From Erigeron canadensis (lineage: Eukaryota; Streptophyta; Magnoliopsida; Asterales; Asteraceae), in contig NC_057765.1 of the NCBI RefSeq assembly GCF_010389155.1, positions 21,160,270 through 21,224,269 of the forward strand: DNA of 64,000 bases, given 5' to 3'. The notes below the pieces were generated by a model, which searched no databases, had not been told where the DNA came from, and was given only the letters and a program-made list of their open reading frames with translations. Positions 21,819-31,915 of this stretch are shown one piece after another (the stretch's first letter is position 1; each line of letters starts with the position of its first letter). The position numbers and the translations under genes were made by a program.

Positions 21819-22315
21819 TTTTCAGTATGCTCGGCATTTAAGGGTTGCTGGACGAAGAAGACGACTGCAAATCGACTAGTTTGTCGTTTTGTCATCTCTA
21901 GTATTTGTAGAGGATGTTGATTTAGATTTGTTCTCTTTACAGAGCTCCTTACTAGGCAATTCCAAGCATACAGAAGATAAAACAAATAGTGGAGAAATTG
22001 TTTTATTTGCAGAGTTACTAACTCGACAAATAATTGAGTTTATACCTATTTGATTTCTTGGTTATGTGTTGGAACGACTTGTTCAGTTTGCAGAGATATC
22101 ATCTCGGCAAACAAGTGAAGTTGAATACATTGGTTAAGTATTGGTGATCTGTGTTAGTGATTGTACTAGTTGCCAAAGTATAAGCTCGGTACTTAGTTAA
22201 AGTTGACATTGATCAAAATACTTAGTTTGTATACCGAGATATTTGCTCGGCATTCTTCACAAATCAACTTTTGTCAAGAACATCTTGTTCTATTTGCCGA
22301 AGGCTGAGCTCGGCG
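21819..22315 (+). repeat. Hairpin array in the A2 leader
   Basis: Seven inverted-repeat units of the type TTTGCCGAGAT ... ATCTCGGCAAA, spaced 60-110 bp: about 21819-21839, 21932-21961, 22006-22030, 22087-22111, 22170-22192, 22230-22253 and 22293-22315. The best one (22087-22111) pairs 11 bases with one mismatch around a short loop. The array lies between the primer-site region and the gag ATG, where packaging or dimerisation signals of retroelement RNA usually lie. Confidence 0.7.
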
Positions 22316-22374
22316 TTAATCAGAAATCCAGTTTCAAAATCTTTAAATTTTTTTTTATTTCTCAAATTTTTACC

Positions 22375-24207
22375 ATGTCTTCAAGAGAGGCTTTGGCTCT
22401 AGGTTCGGATGGAAGACCTCCTGTGTTGTTTAGAGGATCTTACCCTCTATGGAAGAAAAGATTTCTGAATTGGATTGATGGACAAAAGAATGCAAAGAAC
22501 ATCAGAAAGTCTTTGAAAGATGGTCCTGAAATTCTCAAAAACCCAGTGAATAATGAACCTCTTCCGGAAGAAAGCTGGAATGTTGAGCAGAAAAATCGTG
22601 TGGAGGCTGATCAAATGTCCATTGCTTATCTTTATCAAGCACTTTCGGATGATATATATTGCAATGTGGACTCATATTAAACTGGAAAGGATATTTGGGA
22701 TGAGGTTGAAAAACAAATGGAAGGTTCTGATGTTTCTAACACCATAAGGTTGTCAACTGTTTTGAACATGTGTGAAACATTCAAACAGCAGAAAGGAGAA
22801 CCTCTCAATGATGTCTACATCAGATTTTGTAATATCATCAATGAACTGAGGAAAAATGATGTCAAATGAACAAACATGGAGTTGAACATCAAGTTCATCA
22901 AGAATCTTGAACAAGAGTGGCAAGTTTATGGGACTTACCTGAACTAACAAGCAGACTTTGGGAACTTGACGATTCACACTTTGTTTGAAAAATTAACATT
23001 GAACACTGATCAAGTTCTAAAGACTCAAAAGATGAAAGAGGAAACTGTTCATTCTGACCCACTGGCTCTTGTTGTTGAAAAGAAGTCTTCAAGAGGTTCA
23101 AGGAAAAGCAGAGTTAAACTTGAAACTGATTTGGAGGTAAGTGATGTAAGTGATCCTGAACTAGATGAAAAGGACCTTGAGATGTATAAAGAGTTAGCTT
23201 ACTTCACAAAAGCTTTCAAGAAGAAACCTACCAACAATCAGCTTCGGTCTTCCTCAGTTTCATCATATGCCAAGAATGCAAGTGTTCCTAAGTTTGAGAC
23301 CTACAAGGAACCTGTTAGGGAAAAGAAGTTTGATATTGAGAAAAAGTTTGAAAGGAAAGTCTTGGAAAAGAGGAATGGGGATAGAAAGTGCTATAATTGT
23401 GGGATTCCTGGTCATATTGCCACAGAATGTACCAAACCTTGTCAGAAAAATTCAGAGTACTACAAGTACAAACTCATGTTGGCAAAACAAGAAAAAAGTG
23501 GGATTGCTCTTCTAGCTGAGGATGACAAATGGCTTCATCTCACTAATGATGAGACTGATGAACTGGCAGCAAATGTGTGCTTCATGACGAAGATCAAGAA
23601 GTCAAAGGAACTTGATAATGAAGCTGCAGATTCTACTGAAGAGAACGATGAGGTAATCATAATTCCCAAGAAACTTTTAGGTTTTTACATTGATAAAAGT
23701 GAAGCAGCTATTCAAGAAGGTAAAAAGAAAAGCAAAAAGATTTCAAAAATAAACAACGATTTGAAAGAAAAATACCAAATTCTACTCAATTTTCAAGTTA
23801 AGTTTGATCTTCTTCAAAAAGAATTTGATAATTTGAAATCTGAAAAAGCTGCAGTCACTTTTACTCCAAATTCCAAGCTTCATCTTGAGAAACAAGAACT
23901 TGAAACAAAAGTTCTTGAATTAAACAAGATCATGAAACAATTGGAAGTCGAGAAGACAAATGAGATGCTTCGGGCAAATGCTTTGGTTGAGGACATAGAG
24001 TCATTAAATGTCAAATTGAATGAGTCTACCCCTGGGTTGAAAGAAATGGAAGATCAAATTTCTAACCTAAAATATGATTGTTGTATAAAAGATTCTCTTT
24101 ATCAACAACTTGAAAAGAAAAATGAGGAACTCAAAACTAAAATAGATTTTTATCAAAAAAAAGTTGTACAAGCTAAATTGAACTTATCAACAAATCTATT
24201 TGAATAG
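22375..24207 (+). pseudogene. gag: A2 gag with zinc knuckle and coiled coil, cut by element C
   Basis: The start is the ATG at 22375 (MSSREALALGSDGRPPVLF), the standard Gag N-terminus of this lineage and of C. One frame spans the gene with three in-frame stops (22678 TAA, 22867 TGA, 22945 TAA). Domains are the capsid-like helical region, 'FGNLTIHTLFEKLTLNTDQV', a basic stretch, a CCHC knuckle CYNCGIPGHIATEC (about 23390-23431), a 'LLAEDDKWLHL' acidic segment, then a long coiled coil to 24204. The junction with element C follows shortly after the TAG at 24205-24207. A donor-like GAG|GTAATC sits at 23650-23658 in phase 0, at the position homologous to the donor in C. Confidence 0.8.
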
Positions 24208-24233
24208 GCCAAGAAATTCAAAAACTCAGTTCA

Positions 24234-24566
24234 TGTTAGAAATTCAAAATAGTGATAAATTGTAATTTAGATTAGATGTCTTTCTTGTTGTTAAGTCATA
24301 GGTAAATGATTACTAAGGTTGGGGGGCTAATTGTGATAATTAGCATAATTGTGTAGTTAGCCTATAAATACCCCTCATGCCTTAGTAATCATAACTTTGA
24401 ACACATACACAATCATTGTAACCTTCGCCATTCTCATTAATTCCAATCAGCTAACTTTCCTTTACACACACTTTCTCTCTCAAAACACACACAAACACCA
24501 AGAACACACACTCACCAAAAACCGCCATTGATGAAGTGAATTCGGTAGTGAAATCGTGTAATAACA
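24234..24566 (+). repeat. 5' LTR of element C
   Basis: Ends ...GTGTAATAACA at 24566, directly before a primer site. It contains a TATA box, tataaata, at 24363-24370 and a CA-rich U5. The start TGTTAGAAATTC at 24234 is the best candidate; 24254 (TGATAAATTG) is possible, because the 3' LTR and target duplication are outside the window. At about 333 bp it is short for this lineage. Confidence 0.6.
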
Positions 24567-24568
24567 TG

Positions 24569-24580
24569 TGGTATCAAAGC
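24569..24580 (+). other. Primer binding site of element C
   Basis: TGGTATCAAAGC lies two bases after the LTR end. It is the tRNA-Met-type site with one change from TGGTATCAGAGC. Confidence 0.75.
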
Positions 24581-25667
24581 AAAACATCATTGTGATTCGA
24601 TCCATAACTAAATTTAGTCACAGATTCATCAAAAAATCAAAATCAAAAAGTTTTTTTTGTTCGTCATTTTCTCTTCACTGTTCTTCGAAATTTCACCTCA
24701 CAAATCACATAAAATCACAGATATTTGTTCACCAATAGATTCCTGATAGTTAAAAACATAATCCTGTCAAGTTTCAAGTTCTAATTCGATCTAAATCTCG
24801 AGTTTGAATTTTAGAGTTTTAGCGCGAATTTTCGGGATTCGAATTGGTTGTGTTTTGTGTTGAATTTTGTTCGTAGATGTGTAGCTGAGGTGAAAACAAT
24901 CAGTTTGCAAGTTAATTCAAGTTCTAACTCCTAGTAAATCAAAAGTATTGAAGCTTTTTGAAGTCGTTAATGGAGTTTGTGTGTGAAACTGATGTTCTGA
25001 TGAAGAAGATGACAATAGAACGATCTTGGCTAGGATGATCTTCACAAGATCGTCTCAGCCTTTAAACTTCTCATTTTTCATTCTAAGTGGATTGTGGCTT
25101 GTAGGACGATCCTCACAAGATCGTTCTGACAAGTGGTGTGTGGTGTAGTGTTTTTTTGTGGCTAATTAATCCGCAAGGATTGGTTTGGTCAATTCAAACA
25201 CTTGGAAAGTGTTTACATTTAAAAGTTTTAAGGAAAGAAAGCTTGGACGATCTCAACAAGACCGTCCCAGCACACTGAACCTAGGATGATCTTGCCAAGG
25301 TCGTCCCAGTTCCTTTGAACACCGTCCCAGTTCCCTTGTATAGTACATTGGTGTGTTTTGGTTGATCATTTGAAGTTGTTGTGATTTGGAATCACACACT
25401 TATTGGGTAACTGATCTTATTGATTGGTTTTGCTCAAATTTCTTTCATTCCATTACATACTATTGCTCTGTCCAATTCTTTCCAAAATACTTGGAAAAAT
25501 TCTTCATTTCCACAAATATACAGGACGGTCTTCAACAAGATCGTTTCACTTTTCATTCTCAAACCCTAAAACGATCTCACCAGGACGATTCTCTCTAAGA
25601 TCGTCCCAATTCCTGTTTTACCTTCAACTCTTAATTCAATTCAAGTTTCAAATCAAATCAATTTCAA
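24581..25667 (+). repeat. Leader of element C with a hairpin array
   Basis: About six units combine an AGGACGATCTT arm with an AAGATCGTCCCA arm: about 25017-25060, 25104-25130, 25251-25280, 25292-25318, 25520-25550 and 25569-25610. The arms are complementary, so each unit can fold as a hairpin, and the sequence is unrelated to the arrays in A2 and B. Copies occur in the order primer site, array, gag. No open frame of interest was seen. The stretch from 25487 on is repeated at 42786. Confidence 0.7.
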
Positions 25668-25826
25668 TTAGCTTCTCGTGAAGCATTGGCTTTGGGTTCA
25701 GATATAAGACCTCCAGTTCTCTACCGTGGTTCCTATGGACTATGGAAGAAAAAAATTAATGGACTATGTGGAAAGTCAACCAAATGGTCATATACTTAAA
25801 GATTCCATTCTTAATGGACTTGCAGT
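25668..25826 (+). pseudogene. gag: C gag N-terminus, interrupted by element B
   Basis: Begins with the Gag segment SREALALGSDIRPPVLYRGS, homologous to A2 gag at 22378. The start codon is changed: TTA here and TTG in the repeated copy at 42967. A frameshift occurs near 25755 in an A-rich run. The frame is broken at 25826 by the LTR of B, and the 5 bases before it (25822-25826, GCAGT) are the target duplication. The gene resumes at 43810. Confidence 0.8.
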
Positions 25827-26510
25827 TGTAGATGCAGATTCGTTGTGACAATCTAAACATACATTTGATTATTGTTTATGTTTTAGGAACTATGTTTGTA
25901 ATCATTTAAATAAGAACTTGTGTTGATATTTAATGATTACAGTTGGACTTCAATATTATATCTGTTTGTGTTTTATATTGTGTTTGTGTGTTATATATTG
26001 TTTTGCAGGTACAAGAACATAGAATCAAGGTTTATAAGTGTAATAGTACACTTAAACGGTGATTGAATGTTATGTACGAGTCAAACAAAGGACCAAAGGC
26101 ACGTCCCTCGTGCTGACGTCATAAACACATGAGATTACCCTCGTGCTGACGTCAGCACGAAGTGTATTGGTTATTGTTAATTACGGGCCTAATACGTAAT
26201 TAAGGTCGAAGCCCACATGAACCCAATACCAATTAGTATAAATACAAGACCTAATCTACGAAATTAGGTTAATCGTTTCGAATCGTTTCTAATCCTTTTA
26301 GATCTTAGTGATTATACACGAATGAAGGTTATTTGTTCCTTCGTGTGATCTCCTACACGAACCACAAGCCTTGTGCATCTCCTTGGGTTGGTTAATTACT
26401 TATTAATCAACAAAAGGCAATAGTAATCTAGTAATCTCAAGAGGATTCCGCACTCTTGACATAACGAATCACATCTTATTACGATCCACGCAACAATAAG
26501 GCACCTTACA
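25827..26510 (+). repeat. 5' LTR of element B
   Basis: The 684-bp LTR starts TGTAGATGCAG and ends CCTTACA. Its upstream 5 bases GCAGT match the 5 bases that follow the solo LTR copy at 43809. It contains the perfect 20-bp palindrome TCGTGCTGACGTCAGCACGA at 26141-26160, a partial copy at 26108, and a TATA box at 26237-26244. The core TGACGTCA is the classic plant bZIP (C-box/CRE-type) site, so bZIP control is a reasonable inference. Confidence 0.85.
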
Positions 26511-26512
26511 AG

Positions 26513-26525
26513 TGGTATCAGAGCC
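26513..26525 (+). other. Primer binding site of element B
   Basis: TGGTATCAGAGCC, complementary to plant initiator tRNA-Met, two bases after the LTR. Confidence 0.9.
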
Positions 26526-26606
26526 CTGAGGTTGATTACCAGAAGGTTTAAGATCGTTTGATTTGCTATTAATTGCAAAAATCTTTCGAATTTCATGTTT
26601 TAATCC

Positions 26607-26860
26607 GTGCTTCGTGCAACCTCGTGCTTACGTCAGCACGAGGTGATCTTCTTGATTCGTGCTTACGTCACCCAGTGTTCTTTGTGTTCACTTCGTGCCA
26701 AGTCAGTACGAATAGCGCTTCGTGCTTCAAGTCGTGACAAGTGTACTTCGTGTCCACTTCGTGCCACGTCAACACGAACTACCCTTCGTGACTTAGGTCG
26801 TGACGAGTGTATTTCGTGCTTCACTTCGTACCACGTGTCCTTCGTGCCACATGAACTAAG
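26607..26860 (+). repeat. Leader array of element B (TTCGTG ... CGTCAGCACGAA units)
   Basis: About nine degenerate units combining TTCGTGC with (C)ACGTCA(A/G)CACGAA, related to the palindrome in the LTR. One copy is 'cgtgcttacgtcagcacgag' at 26623-26642. G-box-like CACGTG also occurs near 26850. The position between primer site and gag matches the arrays of A2 and C. Confidence 0.75.
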
Positions 26861-26896
26861 TAGTTTTTCGTTTTATTTGAATTCAAAATATTCGAA

Positions 26897-28577
26897 ATGA
26901 TGACTATACCAGCTACCACAAACTCACCTTATGCCCTACTTATCAGCCAGATAATCATGCACGATCATGAGGTTGGTCGGGGTAATACACCTCCAAAGCT
27001 TTTCCGTATGGAAAACTATTGGATGTGGAAAAGACGTTTTGAAGACTACATTCGTCTCACCGACATGGAAATGTGGCTTGTGATAACTCAAGGTTTTGAT
27101 TGGCCTTTGTATGGGAAGAATGGAGTGATCGGTAGGTATACTTATGCTGATATGCCGATTGAAGAACGTAAAAGATACGCAATTGAAGGATAGGCCTTAT
27201 CCACTCTTACTATGGCCTTACCTCAAGATAGTGTACATTTGTTCAAAAAGTACACTACTTCAAAGGATTTATGGGACCCTCTTGAAAGATATTGTGAGGG
27301 CGATGTAACCTTGAAGAAGAATCGTATCAAACTCCTGAAGCGCCAGTATGAAACCTTTAATGGACTGAAAGGAGAATCTCTTGATGAGATTATTATTTGA
27401 TTCAGTCATTTGACCACTGAGCTGTCGTACTTTGAGGTTGTTTATCCTCAAACTGAGCTAGTTGATAAGTTTTTAGACTCATTGCCTAAGACATAGACTG
27501 ATTATGTTCATCAACTTCAAGATGAACAGGAATACAGTACATGGGACTTTGAAAAGGTAGTTTCCAAGCTGAAGAACATAGACATGAAGAGAAGAATTAA
27601 AGATACTCACTCGGATTTCACACAAGATCCATCTTTATATCATTCTAAGTCTGTTCATTTAGCAAGCTCTAGCTCGGGAAACAATGCATTTCTAAGTGGT
27701 GCAGAAGCTACACCAATAGTAGATGCTGAAGGTATTGCTAGATATGTTGCTTATGACAATACACATTTGAATGTCAAGAGCAATGTACAATCTTTTCATT
27801 CTATGCCAATGAGTATGAGTTCTGCAGAAGGAAGACTGAGTGTTTACTCAGCCTTTTGTAATGCTCATGAAGCATTTATCGGAGGAAAGATTACTGATCC
27901 TGTAGTAATTGATGAGAATTACAATCAAATAGATCCTGATGATTTGGAAGAAATGGATCTACAATGGCAGCTAGCTATGCTCACTATTAAGGTCAGAAGA
28001 TTCACTCAGAGAACTGGGAGACCTATAGGTAATGGCACTAAAGGCTTTGACAAATCCAAGGTGAAATGTTATAACTGCGATGGATTTGGTCATTTTGCAA
28101 GAGAGTGTCAACGACCTAAGAGGATTGATATAACCGTTGCTGGTCGTCAAAATTACAATCAAGGCAGTATTACTCCGAGTAATCATAAGACGCAAGCAAT
28201 GATTACATATCCGGCTACTCCACAATAGCCAGTTTCGTCACCATTTTCGGAGTCAAAGGCTGTTGTTGTTCAGAATCCAGATGGTACTTATATGATGAGG
28301 TAGCTGCAACAATTGATTATGTTGTATACTCAAGTGAAAAAGTGCATCTGAGATAGTTCAGAAGAATGTATGTAATGTTGCTGAGACCGTAAGATCTGAG
28401 AGTGAACAAATGACAGCAGTAAAAGCATCTAAAGAAAAGGAAGAGTCATCGAGTCCTGTTGATGACATTTCTATGAAGAGCATTGAAGAACAAATGAAGA
28501 ACTTCGTGATACCTAAAGGTATGACAACTGAAGACTTTGTTACATACATGGCAGATTGCAAGGCTGCAGATCAGAAG
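26897..28577 (+). pseudogene. gag: B gag, first coding segment up to putative splice donor
   Basis: The ATG at 26897 is colinear with the D start at 56528. It encodes the copia Gag domain ('PPKLFRMENYWMWKRRFEDY', 'DMEMWLVITQGFDWP') and the CCHC knuckle CYNCDGFGHFARECQR. It is broken by TAG at 27191, TGA at 27398, TAG at 27494 and TAG at 28226, and by a 54-bp deletion near 28292 and a 1-bp loss near 28339 relative to D. Several stops are C-to-T or G-to-A changes, as expected from deamination of methylated DNA. The segment ends at 28577 with CAGAAG|GTATCT, a phase-0 donor-like site after which D jumps straight to protease. Confidence 0.8.
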
Positions 28578-30047
28578 GTATCTTGTTCTTTATCTTTTAT
28601 AATTAACGTGTGTAAAATGATGTCAGATTTAAAACTTGAGGTGTTTATTTTGAATAAGTCATTTATTAACTTAACTAGTCAGAACAACATGTTTAAAAAG
28701 GAAAACGACTCTTTGTTTGCCAAAATTTCTGGATTGGTAAAACAAGAAAGTCTTTATCAAGATAAGATTCATGCATCTGATAAGGATATTCTTGCATTAA
28801 AAGAAAAACTAAAAGAGTCAGTTCTGATGGAAAAAGTGGGAAATGAACAATACGCTCAACTAACTGAAGACTTTTCTAAAAAGGAGAAAGAATTGGTTAA
28901 CGCACAGTTGGAGATAGTTAAGCTTAATACAAGACTAGATCAAATTAGGGGATCTGATTTAATAAGATCAATGCAGATGCAAAAACCTGTACCACGGAAT
29001 TCACAAGATAAAAGTGTTTTGGGTATGAGTTATAATGAGGTTAGAGGTCCATTCAATGATAATTATACTGAGTCTCTAACACAGCTTACTGAAAAGATCG
29101 ATATTGGTGAAATTGGTCCAATCGTTTCAGAAAAACAAAATGTTGATCCTAAGACCCCTAAAAGCTCTAAAAGCTCAATTGATAAAATTAAAAAGCTTAA
29201 CAAGAAACATAAGCTTGAAAGTTCATTTGTTAAACTAGTGGATCCTAAGAATAGAGTTTATGATGCTAGTGCTTCTAAAGGATCTAGTCAAGTAAATTCA
29301 ACTTGTCCTGTCAATAAGAACATTAAATGTTTTACAATGAAAGGAAGTGATACTGTTTTTACATCCAATGAAATTGATTTTGAAAAGATAGATCATGACA
29401 AGATTGATAAAGTATGGAATAAGGATGAATCTACGTCTAGTGGAGTCCCCTTAACTCCATATAAGACTCATAAGAATTCTCAAAAGAAGGTACATTTTTC
29501 GGATAAAAATGAGTCAACTGGTTTATCAAAAGAGGAGTCAGCCACAATTGAACTTAAGGAATGTTTAGGCATGACTTCAGCTGAGTTTGATGTTAAAGCT
29601 AAGAAAGCAAGAGCTAAAAAATCTTGTTTCTATTGTTATGAAGTAGGACATGTTTATAGTTGTTGTCCAAATAGGAAACGAAGATGTCCAGAAAAGGGTA
29701 TGTCTTCTGGAGGATCTAGTGACTCAGATATTGTTGCTCATAATAATAGATCTAAGACTCCAAAACAACAGGGACCTTCACAGAATACTACTTCTAGTAG
29801 TGTAAGTCCGAGTCGTTCTCGTACACCTCAAAGGAGTAATTCACCTAGGAAGATGGCTCAACAAAATCGATCTCCTCCTTCTAGAATTAATAGTTCGTCT
29901 AAATTCTATGATCGATTAGGGAGTCAACCTAGATTTGGTACTCACTCACCAAGGAATTCACCTCCTAAGACTCGTTTCACTTCACCTAAGAAACAGTCTG
30001 TGACACCATCTTCATCCAAGGCTCTATTACAGAGCAATGGATATTAG
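28410..30047 (+). CDS. B Gag extension: coiled coil, second zinc knuckle, RS/SP-rich tail
   Basis: An open frame of 545 residues. The first about 56 residues are the end of the Gag exon ('MKSIEEQMKNFVIPKGMT'). The remainder lies within the intron-like segment 28578-30142. It has a long coiled coil with Glu/Lys-rich heptads (about 28620-28970), a Ser/Lys-rich linker, a zinc knuckle CFYCYEVGHVYSCC (about 29625-29666), and a tail rich in SP, SR and RS dipeptides (about 29800-30010, e.g. SPSRSRTPQRSNSPRK). The stop at 30045-30047 lies before protease, so unspliced RNA would make Gag only. The segment is absent from D and A1. RNA binding and oligomerisation are inferred from composition. Unlike the rest of B gag it has no internal stop. 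Confidence 0.7.
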   Translation: MTAVKASKEKEESSSPVDDISMKSIEEQMKNFVIPKGMTTEDFVTYMADCKAADQKVSCSLSFIINVCKMMSDLKLEVFILNKSFINLTSQNNMFKKENDSLFAKISGLVKQESLYQDKIHASDKDILALKEKLKESVLMEKVGNEQYAQLTEDFSKKEKELVNAQLEIVKLNTRLDQIRGSDLIRSMQMQKPVPRNSQDKSVLGMSYNEVRGPFNDNYTESLTQLTEKIDIGEIGPIVSEKQNVDPKTPKSSKSSIDKIKKLNKKHKLESSFVKLVDPKNRVYDASASKGSSQVNSTCPVNKNIKCFTMKGSDTVFTSNEIDFEKIDHDKIDKVWNKDESTSSGVPLTPYKTHKNSQKKVHFSDKNESTGLSKEESATIELKECLGMTSAEFDVKAKKARAKKSCFYCYEVGHVYSCCPNRKRRCPEKGMSSGGSSDSDIVAHNNRSKTPKQQGPSQNTTSSSVSPSRSRTPQRSNSPRKMAQQNRSPPSRINSSSKFYDRLGSQPRFGTHSPRNSPPKTRFTSPKKQSVTPSSSKALLQSNGY

Positions 30048-30142
30048 ATCGAATTGATCATTAGAAATGAATTCGGAAAACCTAAACCTTAAAAGGTTTG
30101 GGTTCCCTTCAGAAACTAACCATCTTATCGTCTGATGTGCAG
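28578..30142 (+). other. Putative phase-0 GT-AG intron between B gag and protease
   Basis: Bounded by AAG|GTATCT at 28578 and TGATGTGCAG|GAA at 30142. Alignment with D places the D junction (58264/58265) exactly at these bases: 'gatcagaag' before and 'g(a/g)agaacca' after, with 1565 bp absent. Both edges are between codons, so removal fuses gag to protease in frame and removes the gag stop. An insertion in B is less likely, since there is no target duplication and the segment carries a second zinc knuckle in the gag frame. Confidence 0.7.
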
Positions 30143-31915
30143 GAAGAACCAAGGAAGCCTATTAGTCTTTGGTATGTTGACAGTGGATGCTCTCGGCACA
30201 TGACAGGGGACAAGAATGTTTTTTCCAATTATGAAGATGTAAATGGTTCATATGTTAGTTTCTCAGGTCCCAAGGGCGGCAACATCTCGGGCCAAGGTGA
30301 TGTTGTCAATGGGAAGATTACGTTGGAGAAAGTCAATTATGTGGAACAGTTAGCACATAATTTATTAAGTGTTTCTCATATTTGTGACAAGGGTAACAAT
30401 GTCCATTTTAATGAGAAAGAAGCACTTATATTGAAACCGGGATATGTTATTCCGGAAGACTGGATCCTGCTAAAAGCTCCTAGGAAGAAAGACATCTATG
30501 GCCTTGTGTTAGGTGTTGATGATCCAAAGGAGTCTGTTTGCTTGTTATCAAAAGCAAACGAATCTGAATCTTTACTATGGCATAGAAGAATGGGACATAT
30601 CAATTTCCAAAAAATTAATGACATTGTCAAACATGGTTTGGTTGAAGGCGTTCCAATGAAACGGTTTGGAATGGAAGACAAATGTGTACCTTGTCTGAAA
30701 GGTAAACAACAAAAGTCTACACATAAACCGAAACAAGAAAATTCTATTGCCAATCCTTTCGAGTTACTTCACATGGATTTATTTGGTCTAGTGAATGTAA
30801 GAAGTATCGGTGGGATGTACTACTGTTTGGTGGTTACTGATGATTACTCGAGATTCTCATGGGTAATCTTTCTTAAATCGAAAGATGAAACTCCGCAGAT
30901 TTTGATAAATTTCTTTGTCAAAACTGAAAACATTTATGGAGTTCGTGTTAAGAGAATCAGGAGTGACAACGGAACTGAATTCAAGAATAATGTGATGGAT
31001 GTCTTTTGTTTGTCAAAGGGAATCCAACATCAATACAGTTCTCCGTATGAACCACAACAGAATGGAGTTGCTAAAAGAAAGAATAGGACTCTAATCGAGA
31101 CAGCCAGAACTATGCTTGCAGATTCAGGGCTTCCTACTATGTTTTGGGCGGAAGCGGTGAATACAGCTTGTCATATTTTAAATAGGGTTACTGTAGTTAA
31201 GCGTCATAATAAGACATGTTATGAGCTTCTACATAAGAAGAAATCGAATTTACAGAATGTTGAACCATTTGGTGTACCGTGTACTTTCTTGAAGTATCTA
31301 CCTCAGTCAAAGTTTGATTCAAAGGTTGAAGAGGGGTTTCTCATGGGTTATAAACCGGGAACATCAATTCGACGGGTTTACAACAAACAGACTGGCAAAG
31401 TTGATTTGGGAACAAATGTCAAGATTGTCAGTCATAAGCCCGCTATTCATTCTGGAAATGGCAAAAACTTCGATTATGATAGTGTATTTAGTTCACTACA
31501 TGGTCCTGATTCTTATTCAGATCCTGAGACAGTTGATGATGTGATTATTTTAAGAGATCACATGGATAATACTCCTATATCTCCGCCTACTCGAAATGTC
31601 GATACTACTCCAACCAACGTTCAATCTACTACTGATGTTGATGAAAATGGTAAGGACAAGAATAAGACACCAGATTCAGATAATAGTGAACCCGAGAACA
31701 CTTCACCACTTACTCCATCAAAGGTTACATTGCCTGATGATGATCGTATTTCTGAAGAATCGGAAGATGATTTTAGCTCTCCTGAGTTTCAGATTAGAAC
31801 AAATTTAGGAGAAAGTCTGAATGTTGATTTGGTTCCTCAATATCGAATTAATAAGGATCATCTAGTTGATAATATTCTTGGAAATGCTACAAAACCTGTT
31901 CGAAATAGAAATTAG
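30143..31915 (+). pseudogene. pol: B protease and integrase
   Basis: Protease VDSGCSRHMTGDK has its catalytic Asp intact (codon 30179-30181). The integrase zinc segment LLWHRRMGHINF ... CVPCLKGKQ is followed by core segments LLHMDLFGLV, RSDNGTEFKN and NGVAKRKNRTL. In the last one the catalytic Glu of the DDE triad is replaced by Lys (codon 31073-31075, AAA for GAA; D has Glu). The open frame runs to 31913-31915, where CAG became TAG. The protein is about 95% like D by eye. Protease could be active in principle, but integration is expected to be lost. Confidence 0.85.

Noticed and set aside
28578..30142. Independent transposon inserted in B gag
   Set aside because: No terminal repeats or target duplication; the reading frame runs from gag into it and it carries gag-type domains.
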